From JAPOQD01 sp964620555 (GTDB lineage Bacteria; Pseudomonadota; Gammaproteobacteria; Pseudomonadales; Halieaceae): DNA of 32,189 bases. This document shows positions 7,422 to 14,217 of this stretch, one piece after another (positions within the stretch are counted from its first letter, which is position 1; every line of letters starts with the position of its first letter). The notes beneath the pieces are model-generated. The model was not told the DNA's origin. It saw only the letters and a list, made by a program, of their open reading frames with translations, and did not search any database. The DNA lies in NCBI GenBank assembly GCA_964620555.1, contig CAZUGZ010000027.1, positions 1 through 32,189 on the forward strand, written 5' to 3'. Position numbers and translations under genes: made by a program.

Positions 7422-8441
7422 CTAATTGAATTGTTCGAGGAAACGCAGGTCATTCTCAAAGAAAATGCGCAGGTCGTTGACACCGTAGCGCAGCATGGTG
7501 AGGCGCTCCACACCCATGCCAAAGGCAAAGCCCGAATAGCGCTCCGCATCGATACCCGACATGCGAAAGACCTGGGGGTGCACCATGCCGCAACCCATGA
7601 CCTCGAGCCAGCCGCTTTGACCACACACGCGACAGCCTTCTCCGGCACAGCTCACGCACTGGATATCCACTTCGGCGGAGGGCTCGGTGAAGGGGAAATA
7701 GCTGGGCCGAAAACGCACTTTCAGGCCCTCGTCCTCAAAGAACGCGTGCAGAAAATCTTCGATCAGCCCCTTCAACTCAGCCAGGTTACTGTGTTCGTCG
7801 ACCAACAGCCCTTCCACCTGGTGGAACATGGGAGTGTGAGTCAGGTCGGAGTCGCAGCGATAGACCCGGCCCGGACAAATGATCCTGATTGGGGGGGGCG
7901 CAGTTTCCATCACCCGGATCTGCACCGGCGAGGTATGGGTTCGCAGCACCGAGTTGCCGTCGATATAAAACGTATCGTGCAGGGCTCGTGCCGGATGGTG
8001 GGCGGGAATATTGAGGGCCTCGAAATTGTAATAGTCGCTCTCGACTTCCGGCCCCTCCACCACTTCAAAGCCGACGCCGGCGAAGAAATCTTCCGTACGT
8101 TCAATGGTGCGGGAGATGGGATGCATACCACCGTTGCCGGGGCCACGTCCGTCCAGGGTCACGTCGATGCGCTGCGATGCCAGTTGCCGCGCCAACTCCG
8201 CCGCGTCCAGTTGCGACTGGCGCTCGGCAATCAGTTCCTGCAGTTCCCGCTTGCACTCGTTGATTGCCGCCCCCGCCCGCGGACGCTCGGCAACGGGGAG
8301 TTGGCCCAGCCCCTTGAGCAGTGCGGTGAGCTGACCTCTCTTGCCCAGGTACCTGACCCGCAGTGCCGCCAGTGCCGAACCGTCGGTGGTGGCTGCCACT
8401 TCGGCCCGCGCCTGGTCTGCTACTGTGTCGAGCTCATCCAT
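7422..8441 (-). CDS. pheS: Phenylalanyl-tRNA synthetase alpha subunit
   Basis: The catalytic alpha chain of PheRS, which attaches phenylalanine to tRNA-Phe. An N-terminal coiled coil (about 1-85) is followed by the class II synthetase core: HPISRTIERTEDFFAGVGFE (motif 1 region), PIRIICPGRVYRCDSDLTH and MFHQVEGLL (motif 2), and FAFGMGVERLTMLRYG (motif 3). The open frame extends upstream to 8507, but I place the start at the ATG at 8441, which has GGGGAAC in front. This gives 339 residues, normal for the family, and puts the upstream hairpin (8461-8497) in the leader rather than in the protein. pheT follows directly. Confidence 0.97.
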   Translation of the reverse strand: MDELDTVADQARAEVAATTDGSALAALRVRYLGKRGQLTALLKGLGQLPVAERPRAGAAINECKRELQELIAERQSQLDAAELARQLASQRIDVTLDGRGPGNGGMHPISRTIERTEDFFAGVGFEVVEGPEVESDYYNFEALNIPAHHPARALHDTFYIDGNSVLRTHTSPVQIRVMETAPPPIRIICPGRVYRCDSDLTHTPMFHQVEGLLVDEHSNLAELKGLIEDFLHAFFEDEGLKVRFRPSYFPFTEPSAEVDIQCVSCAGEGCRVCGQSGWLEVMGCGMVHPQVFRMSGIDAERYSGFAFGMGVERLTMLRYGVNDLRIFFENDLRFLEQFN

Positions 8442-8460
8442 CGAGAGTTCCCCGTCGCCA

Positions 8461-8497
8461 AATAAAAGAGGGAAAGAGCCGCAACTCTTTCCCTCAT
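8461..8497 (-). terminator. Intrinsic terminator/attenuator between rplT and pheS
   Basis: On the minus strand an 11-bp perfect stem (GAGGGAAAGAG with CTCTTTCCCTC, arms 8485-8495 and 8468-8478) with a 6-base loop is followed by TTTTATT. It lies 20 bases after the rplT stop and about 20 bases before pheS, the position of the pheS attenuator in E. coli. No phenylalanine-rich leader peptide is visible before it. Confidence 0.85.
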
Positions 8498-8516
8498 CGG
8501 CAGGCAATCGCAGTCT

Positions 8517-8873
8517 CTAGTTCAACGCGAGCTTGGCCTGCCCCACCAGGGCCGCAAATGCCGGTTTGTCATGCACCGCCAGATCCGCCAGAACCCGGCG
8601 GTCCAGTTTCACTTCGGATTTCCTGAGGCCGGCAATCAGACGGCTGTAACTGAGGCCATTGGCCCTGGACTGGGCATTGATACGAGTGATCCACAGCGCC
8701 CGAAACTGGCGCTTGCGCTGGCGGCGGTCGCGGTAGGCATACTGTCCGGCCCGAGTCACAGCCTGGTTGGCGACCCGGAATACCCGGCTGCGGGCACCGT
8801 AATACCCCTTGGCCTGCCGCAAAATTTTCTTGTGGCGCCGGTGGGCCACCACACCACGTGTTACCCGGGGCAT
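8517..8873 (-). CDS. rplT: 50S ribosomal protein L20
   Basis: 118 residues, the standard length. L20 binds 23S rRNA early in large-subunit assembly and in E. coli represses its own operon through the rpmI leader. The basic N-terminal extension (PRVTRGVVAHRRHKKILRQA) and the globular C-terminal domain (SRLIAGLRKSEVKLDRRVLA) are intact. The start at 8873 is preceded by an unusual exact tandem duplication of the ribosome binding site (8875-8896). It lies in the canonical infC-rpmI-rplT order. Confidence 0.98.
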   Translation of the reverse strand: MPRVTRGVVAHRRHKKILRQAKGYYGARSRVFRVANQAVTRAGQYAYRDRRQRKRQFRALWITRINAQSRANGLSYSRLIAGLRKSEVKLDRRVLADLAVHDKPAFAALVGQAKLALN

Positions 8874-8874
8874 A

Positions 8875-8896
8875 GTCTATTCCTCGTCTATTCCTC
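8875..8896 (-). promoter_or_regulatory. Duplicated ribosome binding site of rplT
   Basis: On the minus strand the 11-base unit GAGGAATAGAC occurs twice in direct succession (8886-8896 and 8875-8885), then T and the ATG. Each copy carries GAGGA; the proximal one is 7 bases from the start and the distal one 18. Confidence 0.85.
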
Positions 8897-8916
8897 TGTA
8901 GCGGGGCGGGGCGGCA

Positions 8917-9111
8917 TCATCGGGACCGCAGCATGCGGTCGACGAGTTCCCTGTCGTGCTCATGTACCCCTCGGGTACCACGCAACTTGCGTTTGCGCTT
9001 GGTGGTCATCTTGGTCAGGATATGACTCTTGTTCTGACACTTGCGCTTGTAGCCGGAACCGGTGTTCCGGAAACGCTTGGCGGCGCCGCTGTGTACTTTT
9101 ACCTTGGGCAT
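8917..9111 (-). CDS. rpmI: 50S ribosomal protein L35
   Basis: A 64-residue basic protein matching L35 throughout: MPKVKVHSGAAKRFRNTGSG, then KRKCQNKSHILTKMTTKRKR. The open frame continues upstream to 9168, but that extension is unlike L35. The ATG at 9111 encodes the canonical MPKVK start and sits behind GGAGGCAATG, so it is chosen. It lies 37 bases after infC and 43 bases before rplT. Confidence 0.97.
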   Translation of the reverse strand: MPKVKVHSGAAKRFRNTGSGYKRKCQNKSHILTKMTTKRKRKLRGTRGVHEHDRELVDRMLRSR

Positions 9112-9148
9112 CATTGCCTCCACATGAATCCAGACATTCGAGCAACCG

Positions 9149-9676
9149 TCACTTCTTCTTCGGGGCAATCACCATGGTCAGTTGCCGACCTTCCAGTTTT
9201 GGAAACTGCTCCACATACCCCAACTCTTCCAGATCGGCTTCCACCCGCTTGAGAAGTTCCGCGCCGATTTCCATATGGACCATTTCGCGGCCCCGATAAC
9301 GCAGGGTCACCTTGGTCTTGTCACCATTTTCCAGGAACCGGATCAGGTTGCGCAGCTTTACCTGGTAATCCCCTTCCTCGGTGCCGGGTCGAAATTTTAC
9401 TTCCTTGACCTGGATCCGCTTCTGGCGCTTGCGCTGAGCCGCCTTCTGCTTCTTCGCCTCGAACACGTGTTTGCCATAGTCCATGATCTTGCAAACCACC
9501 GGTTCGACGTCGGTAATCTGTACCAGGTCCAGATTGACGGCTTCCGCCGCACTCCTCGCCCGTGCCAATGGCACGATGCCGACCTGCTCGCCCTCGGCAT
9601 CGATAAGCCTTACCTGCGCCGCCTCAATCTCATCATTGATCGGCGCCCGTTTACTCTTGCTGTTGTTTCTCTTGAT
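9149..9676 (-). CDS. infC: Translation initiation factor IF-3, with a non-canonical ATC start
   Basis: IF-3 binds the 30S subunit, prevents premature subunit joining and rejects non-standard start codons. The C-terminal domain (VKFRPGTEEGDYQVKLRNLIRF ... MVIAPKKK) and most of the N-terminal domain read cleanly, but the first conventional start (9574) would cut off about 34 conserved residues. The frame continues upstream through APINDEIEAAQVRLIDAEGE, which aligns with the IF-3 N-terminus, to an ATC at 9674-9676 followed by AAG AGA AAC. That ATC is 3 bases after the thrS stop, with GGGGAAG about 8 bases ahead, and gives 175 residues (E. coli IF-3: 180, starting at AUU). A rare start allows autoregulation by IF-3, as known for this gene. 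Confidence 0.9.
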   Translation of the reverse strand: MKRNNSKSKRAPINDEIEAAQVRLIDAEGEQVGIVPLARARSAAEAVNLDLVQITDVEPVVCKIMDYGKHVFEAKKQKAAQRKRQKRIQVKEVKFRPGTEEGDYQVKLRNLIRFLENGDKTKVTLRYRGREMVHMEIGAELLKRVEADLEELGYVEQFPKLEGRQLTMVIAPKKK

Positions 9677-9679
9677 AAG

Positions 9680-11605
9680 CTACTTCCCCACTGCCCCGCG
9701 GCCACGCCGCTCCACATCGTGATTGAGGTGCCCGCAAAACGTATCCAGGTCCATGGTCCCCAGGTCTTCACCATCGCGGGCACGCACCGCTACAGTACCC
9801 CCTTCCAGTTCCCGATCCCCCACAACCAGAAGGTAGGGAGTACGCTGCATGGTGTGGTGGCGGATTTTATAGCCGATTTTTTCGTTTCTCAAGTCCGATA
9901 TCACGCGAAAGCCTTTGTTTTTTAAGGATTCTTCCACATTTTTGGCATATTCCGCCTGGTGGTCGGTGATATTGAGCACCACCGCCTGTTCAGGCGCCAG
10001 CCAGGCCGGGAAATTTCCTTCGTAGTGCTCGATCAGTATACCGATAAACCGCTCGAAAGAGCCGAGGACAGCCCTGTGCAGCATCACCGGCGCCCGTCGC
10101 GATCCGTCTTCGGCCACATACTGGGCATCCAGACGCCCCGGCATGGAGAAATCCACCTGAATGGTGCCCAGTTGCCACTCGCGGCCGATGCAGTCGTGCA
10201 GGGAAAACTCGATCTTCGGGCCATAAAATGCCCCTTCGCCGGGCATTTCAGTCCAGGGTAGCTGCTGCGCGTCCAGGGCCTGTGCCAACGCCTGCTCGGC
10301 GCGCTCCCAGTCCCGCTCGCTACCCACCCGCTGCTGCGGGCGGGTGGACAGGCGGTAGCCCAGTTGCTCAAAGCCAAAGTCGGCATAGACGTCGTGCAGC
10401 AGGTCGATGAAGGCCGAGACCTCGCTTTGAATCTGTTCCTCGGTACAAAAGATATGGGCATCGTCCTGCACGAAGCCCCGCACCCGCATCAGGCCATGCA
10501 GGGCGCCCGACAGCTCGTTGCGATGACAGGAGCCGAATTCGGCCAGCCGCAGCGGCAGGTCGCGGTAACTCTTCAAACCCTGGTTGAAAACCTGGACGTG
10601 GCAGGGACAGTTCATCGGCTTGACCGCAAATTCACGCTCTTCCGACTTGAGCAGAAACATGTCTTCGCCAAACTTGTCGAGGTGCCCGGATTTCTCCCAC
10701 AGGGACAAATCCACCACCAGCGGCGTATTGATTTCCTGGTAACCGTGTTGTTGCTGGCGGCTGCGCATGTACTGCTTGATGGTCTGGTACAGGCTCCAGC
10801 CACGGGGGTGCCAGAACACCATGCCCGGTGCCTGTTCCTGGGTGTGAAACAGGTCCAGTTTCCTGCCCAGACGTCGATGATCGCGCTTTTCCGCCTCTTC
10901 GATTCGGCGCAGATAGGCCTTCAGTTCCTTCTGATTGCGCCAGGCCGTACCGTATACCCGCTGCAGCATCTCGTTGCGGGAATCGCCCCGCCAGTAGGCG
11001 CCGGCCACCTTGGTAAGCTTGAAGCACTGCAATTTACCGGTACTGGGCACGTGGGGACCAAGGCACAGGTCCATCCAGGCGCCCTGCCGATAGAGGCTGA
11101 TTTCCTCCCCCTCCGGCAGCTCTTCGATGATCTGCACCTTGTAATGCTCGCCCATTTCACGGAAAGTTCGAATTGCCTGCTGCCGGTCCATGACGATGCG
11201 TTCCACCGGCAGGTCGTCGCGGACAATTTCGCGCATGCGCGCTTCAATTTTTTCCAGGTCTTCCGGGCTGAAGTTGTGTCCGGAAGCGAAGTCGTAGTAG
11301 AAGCCGTCTTCAATCACCGGGCCGATGGTCACCTGTATCGCCGGATACAACTGCTGGGCCGCCATGGCCAGCAGGTGGGCGGTGGAATGGCGAATGATTT
11401 CCAGGCCCTCGCTGTCGCGGTCGGTGATAATGGCCAGTTCGGCATCGCTTTCCACCAGCCGGGAAGTATCCACCTGGCGACCGTCCAACTTGCCCGCCAG
11501 GGCCGCCCTGGCCAGGCCGGGACCGATCGCCTCGGCAACCTGCTGAACCGTCACCGGCTGTTCGAAATGCTGTTGAGAACCATCGGGCAGGGTAATTACG
11601 GGCAT
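9680..11605 (-). CDS. thrS: Threonyl-tRNA synthetase
   Basis: 641 residues, compared with 642 in E. coli. Domains: a TGS domain (1-62), the N2 editing domain with HSTAHLL at 73-79 and CLGPH near 181, the class II catalytic core (about 245-530), and the C-terminal anticodon-binding domain (from about 535). The zinc ligands that recognise threonine are present: Cys333 in MNCPCH and His384 in DDAHIFC, with the third histidine expected near 510. The frame extends to 11656, but the ATG at 11605 starts MPVITLPDGS and has a strong GAGGAG behind it. A structured leader lies between it and tRNA-Val. Confidence 0.98.
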   Translation of the reverse strand: MPVITLPDGSQQHFEQPVTVQQVAEAIGPGLARAALAGKLDGRQVDTSRLVESDAELAIITDRDSEGLEIIRHSTAHLLAMAAQQLYPAIQVTIGPVIEDGFYYDFASGHNFSPEDLEKIEARMREIVRDDLPVERIVMDRQQAIRTFREMGEHYKVQIIEELPEGEEISLYRQGAWMDLCLGPHVPSTGKLQCFKLTKVAGAYWRGDSRNEMLQRVYGTAWRNQKELKAYLRRIEEAEKRDHRRLGRKLDLFHTQEQAPGMVFWHPRGWSLYQTIKQYMRSRQQQHGYQEINTPLVVDLSLWEKSGHLDKFGEDMFLLKSEEREFAVKPMNCPCHVQVFNQGLKSYRDLPLRLAEFGSCHRNELSGALHGLMRVRGFVQDDAHIFCTEEQIQSEVSAFIDLLHDVYADFGFEQLGYRLSTRPQQRVGSERDWERAEQALAQALDAQQLPWTEMPGEGAFYGPKIEFSLHDCIGREWQLGTIQVDFSMPGRLDAQYVAEDGSRRAPVMLHRAVLGSFERFIGILIEHYEGNFPAWLAPEQAVVLNITDHQAEYAKNVEESLKNKGFRVISDLRNEKIGYKIRHHTMQRTPYLLVVGDRELEGGTVAVRARDGEDLGTMDLDTFCGHLNHDVERRGRGAVGK

Positions 11606-11692
11606 GGCCGCGCTCCTCTTCCAGTGGTGGCCACTACCAAAGGCCACGTGAGTCATTGACGATGCACTAGCGCCGTAACAACGCCAGCATCG
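11606..11692 (-). promoter_or_regulatory. Structured leader of thrS
   Basis: The 87 bases between tRNA-Val and thrS form two hairpins on the minus strand. The first (11660-11692) begins directly after the tRNA CCA: CGATGC and TGGCG pair with CGCTA and GCATCG around the loop TTGTTACGG. The second (11623-11635) is AGTGG-CCA-CCACT, just ahead of the ribosome binding site. This arrangement recalls the thrS translational operator of E. coli, but the comparison is inference. Confidence 0.45.
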
Positions 11693-11769
<77 letters not shown>

Positions 11770-11780
11770 GCAGGGCGCGG

Positions 11781-11809
11781 ATTATAGCCACCGCCCCGGT
11801 CGTTGAAAA
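11781..11809 (-). promoter_or_regulatory. Promoter of tRNA-Val (and possibly thrS)
   Basis: On the minus strand TTTTCA (11804-11809) and a perfect TATAAT (11781-11786) are separated by 17 bases, followed by the GC-rich discriminator CCGCGCCCTGC and the tRNA. It lies just after the uvrB stop codon. Confidence 0.6.
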
Positions 11810-11818
11810 GACTGGCGG

Positions 11819-13843
11819 TCATCCGGAACCACCAAAGGCCTGGTGCTTTATCTGTGACAGTTGGTCGCGCAATTTGGCGGCCTCCTCGAACTCCAGGTTC
11901 CGGGCGTGTTGGTACATCTGCTTTTCCATCTGGGCGAGTTCGCGGGCCAGGGCTTCGGGCGCCAGCCCGGCCAGGTCGACGCGATAGGTGTTGTTGCCCT
12001 CCGCCACTTTTCTGCCCCGACCACGAGCGCGGCCCGGCACCGGGTACGCGCCTTCCATGATATCAGTCACTGCCTTTTTCACTCCCTCGGGGGTGATGCC
12101 CAGTTTCCGATTGTGGGCTACCTGTTTTTTTCTGCGCCGATCGGTCTCGGCAATCGCCCGCTCCATGGAACCTGTAATGCTGTCCGCATAGAGAATGGCC
12201 CGGCCGTTGATATTGCGCGCCGCCCGGCCCACGGTTTGAATCAGCGAGCGTTCCGAACGCAGAAAGCCCTCCTTGTCCGCATCGAGAACCGCCACCAGCG
12301 ACACTTCGGGAATGTCCAGGCCCTCTCGCAACAGGTTGATCCCCACCAGCACGTCGAATTCACCGAGACGCAGGTCACGGATGATCTCCACTCGCTCCAC
12401 CGTCTCGATATCCGAATGCAGATAGCGCACCCTGACTCCCTGTTCGCCCAGGTATTCGGTGAGGTCTTCGGCCATGCGCTTGGTCAGGGTGGTGACCAGC
12501 ACCCGCTCGCCCCGTTGCACGGTTTGGTGGATCTGCGAAAGCAGATCGTCCACCTGGGTGGAGGCCGGGCGAATTTCCAGCTCCGGGTCCAGCAGGCCGG
12601 TGGGTCGCACCACCTGGTCCACGGTACGCCCCGCGCGTTCCAGTTCATAGGGACCGGGAGTTGCCGAAACGAAGATGGCCTGGGGCACCAGCCTCTCCCA
12701 TTCGTCAAAACGCAGGGGGCGGTTGTCCAAGGCCGAGGGCAGGCGGAAACCGTACTCCACCAGGGTCTCCTTGCGGGCGCGGTCGCCGCGGTACATGCCG
12801 CCGATCTGCGGAATTGTGGTATGGGATTCATCCACCACGACCAGGGCATTGCCGGGCAAATAATCGAACAGGGTAGGCGGCGGCTGCCCCGGCTGGCGTC
12901 CAGAGAGGTAGCGCGAGTAGTTCTCGATGCCGGTACAGAAACCCAATTCGCGGATCATTTCCATATCGTAGCAGGTGCGCTGCTGCAAACGCTGTGCCTC
13001 CACCAGTTTGTTCCGCTGCTGCAGTTTTTGCAGGTGCTGCTCCAGTTCTTTTTCGATTTCCAGCACTGCCTCCAGCAGCACCTGCCGTGACGTTACGTAA
13101 TGGCTCTTGGGAAATATGCTGACCCGTGGCAAATCCCTCTCTATCGCCCCGGTCAATGGATCAAACAGGCAGATGCTCTCGATTTCGTCGTCGAACAGGC
13201 CGATGCGCACCGCCGTGCGCTCGGATTCCGCCGGAAAGATGTCGATGACATCCCCGCGCACCCGGTAACAGGCGCGGTGAAAATCCTCTTCATTGCGCCG
13301 ATACTGCAACTCCGCGAGTTGCCGCAGAATGGCCCGCTGATCGATGATTTCGCCGCGAGTCAGGTGCAACATCATCTTGAAATAGGATTCGGGATCTCCC
13401 AGCCCGTAAATGGCGGAAACCGTGGCCACCACGATGGTGTCCTCCCGCTCCATCAACGCCTTGGTAGCGGATAACCGCATCTGTTCGATGTGTTCATTGA
13501 CGGATGCGTCCTTTTCGATATAGGTGTCCGAAGACGGCACGTAGGCCTCGGGCTGGTAATAGTCGTAATAGGAAACAAAATATTCGACTGCGTTGTGGGG
13601 AAAGAACTCCCTGAATTCACCATACAGTTGCGCCGCCAGGGTCTTGTTGTGCGCCATCACAATGGCGGGCCGTTGCAGTTCCTGAATCACCCTGGCAATG
13701 GTGAAGGTTTTGCCGGAACCGGTCACACCCAGCAGATTCTGGGAAACCAGCCCCGCCCGTATTCCCTCCACCAGTTCGCGGATCGCCTGGGGCTGATCGC
13801 CCGCGGGAGAAAAATCGGAGACAACCTGCAGTGATCTGGCCAT
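11819..13843 (-). CDS. uvrB: Excinuclease ABC subunit B
   Basis: The damage-verifying helicase-like subunit of nucleotide excision repair, which receives DNA from UvrA and recruits UvrC. 674 residues, normal length. Visible features: Walker A GVTGSGKT (39-46), the beta-hairpin region YYDYYQPEAYVPSSDTYIEK that clamps the DNA strand, the DEAH-like box VVVDESHTTIPQ, helicase motifs V-VI (GINLLREGLDIPEVSLVAVLDAD and QTVGRAARN), and the C-terminal UVR domain (LAQMEKQMYQHARNLEFEEA). The ATG at 13843 has only a weak ribosome binding site. uvrB next to the O-antigen region is also the arrangement in Pseudomonas aeruginosa. I see no convincing LexA box upstream. Confidence 0.98.
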   Translation of the reverse strand: MARSLQVVSDFSPAGDQPQAIRELVEGIRAGLVSQNLLGVTGSGKTFTIARVIQELQRPAIVMAHNKTLAAQLYGEFREFFPHNAVEYFVSYYDYYQPEAYVPSSDTYIEKDASVNEHIEQMRLSATKALMEREDTIVVATVSAIYGLGDPESYFKMMLHLTRGEIIDQRAILRQLAELQYRRNEEDFHRACYRVRGDVIDIFPAESERTAVRIGLFDDEIESICLFDPLTGAIERDLPRVSIFPKSHYVTSRQVLLEAVLEIEKELEQHLQKLQQRNKLVEAQRLQQRTCYDMEMIRELGFCTGIENYSRYLSGRQPGQPPPTLFDYLPGNALVVVDESHTTIPQIGGMYRGDRARKETLVEYGFRLPSALDNRPLRFDEWERLVPQAIFVSATPGPYELERAGRTVDQVVRPTGLLDPELEIRPASTQVDDLLSQIHQTVQRGERVLVTTLTKRMAEDLTEYLGEQGVRVRYLHSDIETVERVEIIRDLRLGEFDVLVGINLLREGLDIPEVSLVAVLDADKEGFLRSERSLIQTVGRAARNINGRAILYADSITGSMERAIAETDRRRKKQVAHNRKLGITPEGVKKAVTDIMEGAYPVPGRARGRGRKVAEGNNTYRVDLAGLAPEALARELAQMEKQMYQHARNLEFEEAAKLRDQLSQIKHQAFGGSG

Positions 13844-13869
13844 GGTCAGGGCTGCGAAGGGAAAGGTCG

Positions 13870-13875
13870 ATTATG
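13870..13875 (-). promoter_or_regulatory. Candidate -10 element of uvrB
   Basis: CATAAT on the minus strand (5 of 6 to consensus) lies 26 bases ahead of the uvrB ATG. The -35 region is unclear: TTGGTC or an overlapping hexamer is only 15-17 bases upstream. The region overlaps the -35 side of the divergent tRNA-Asn promoter. Confidence 0.4.
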
Positions 13876-13888
13876 GGACAAGAGACTA

Positions 13889-13918
13889 TTGACCAACAGG
13901 GGGACCGATCATTAGTAT
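13889..13918 (+). promoter_or_regulatory. Promoter of tRNA-Asn
   Basis: TTGACC (13889-13894) and TAGTAT (13913-13918) are separated by 18 bases, followed by a GC-rich discriminator (AGCCGCCCC) and the tRNA at 13942. Confidence 0.5.
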
Positions 13919-13941
13919 AGCCGCCCCTGACCGCTTGTCAT

Positions 13942-14017
13942 TCCGCCTTAGCTCAGTTGGTAGAGCAAATGACTGTTAATCATTGGGTCGCTGGTTCGAG
14001 CCCAGCAGGCGGAGCCA
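13942..14017 (+). tRNA. tRNA-Asn(GTT)
   Basis: A complete 76-base tRNA with encoded CCA. The acceptor pair is TCCGCCT/AGGCGGA, the anticodon loop CTGTTAA gives anticodon GTT, and the T arm is GCTGG TTCGAGC CCAGC. It is the only tRNA on the plus strand in the window. Confidence 0.97.
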
Positions 14018-14048
14018 ACCTCTCTCAATTCCAACGAAGGTGTACAAC

Positions 14049-14165
14049 GTGTCCGGTGTCATCCTTTCCGTAGCAGCGGTGTTGGTCAGCGTGCTCGTCT
14101 TTCTGGCCGCCAGGAAACTGATCAGGAACATTGAAGACCGGGAAAAAGCCGAGGACGATGACTAG
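14049..14165 (+). CDS. Small single-pass membrane protein, 38 residues
   Basis: A short open frame with a GTG start at 14049, eight bases after AAGG. It encodes one hydrophobic segment (GVILSVAAVLVSVLVFLAA) followed by a charged tail (RKLIRNIEDREKAEDDD), the composition of a real bitopic small protein with the tail in the cytoplasm. The in-frame ATG at 13983 lies inside tRNA-Asn and cannot be the start; a GTG at 14040 is an alternative. The TAG stop is formed by the left end of the palindrome 14161-14217. I know no family for it, and comparison with relatives would be needed to separate it from chance. Confidence 0.45.
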   Translation: MSGVILSVAAVLVSVLVFLAARKLIRNIEDREKAEDDD

Positions 14166-14217
14166 CCCGCATATTTCAGTGCACCTTTGCACGGCGCACT
14201 GAAATATGCGGGCTAGT
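14161..14217. repeat. Perfect 22-bp-arm palindrome between convergent genes (site B)
   Basis: Arms 14161-14182 and 14196-14217 are exact inverted copies around a 13-base loop. The arm begins ACTAGCCCGCATATTTCA and so shares TAGCCCGCATAT with the repeat at 4199. The left CTAG holds the stop codon of the small membrane protein (14163-14165), and the right one holds the stop of the DHH phosphoesterase (14213-14215). It probably serves as a bidirectional transcript end, although no T run follows. Confidence 0.9.

Noticed and set aside
8441..8516. A PheM-like leader peptide before pheS
   Set aside because: The only short frame starts within the terminator stem and contains a single phenylalanine.
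13844..13941. A LexA (SOS) box upstream of uvrB
   Set aside because: CTGT occurs at a suitable place, but the partner half eight bases on is AGTC, not ACAG, so the palindrome fails.
13983..14048. A longer start for the small membrane protein at the ATG at 13983
   Set aside because: That ATG lies inside the anticodon arm/T arm region of tRNA-Asn.
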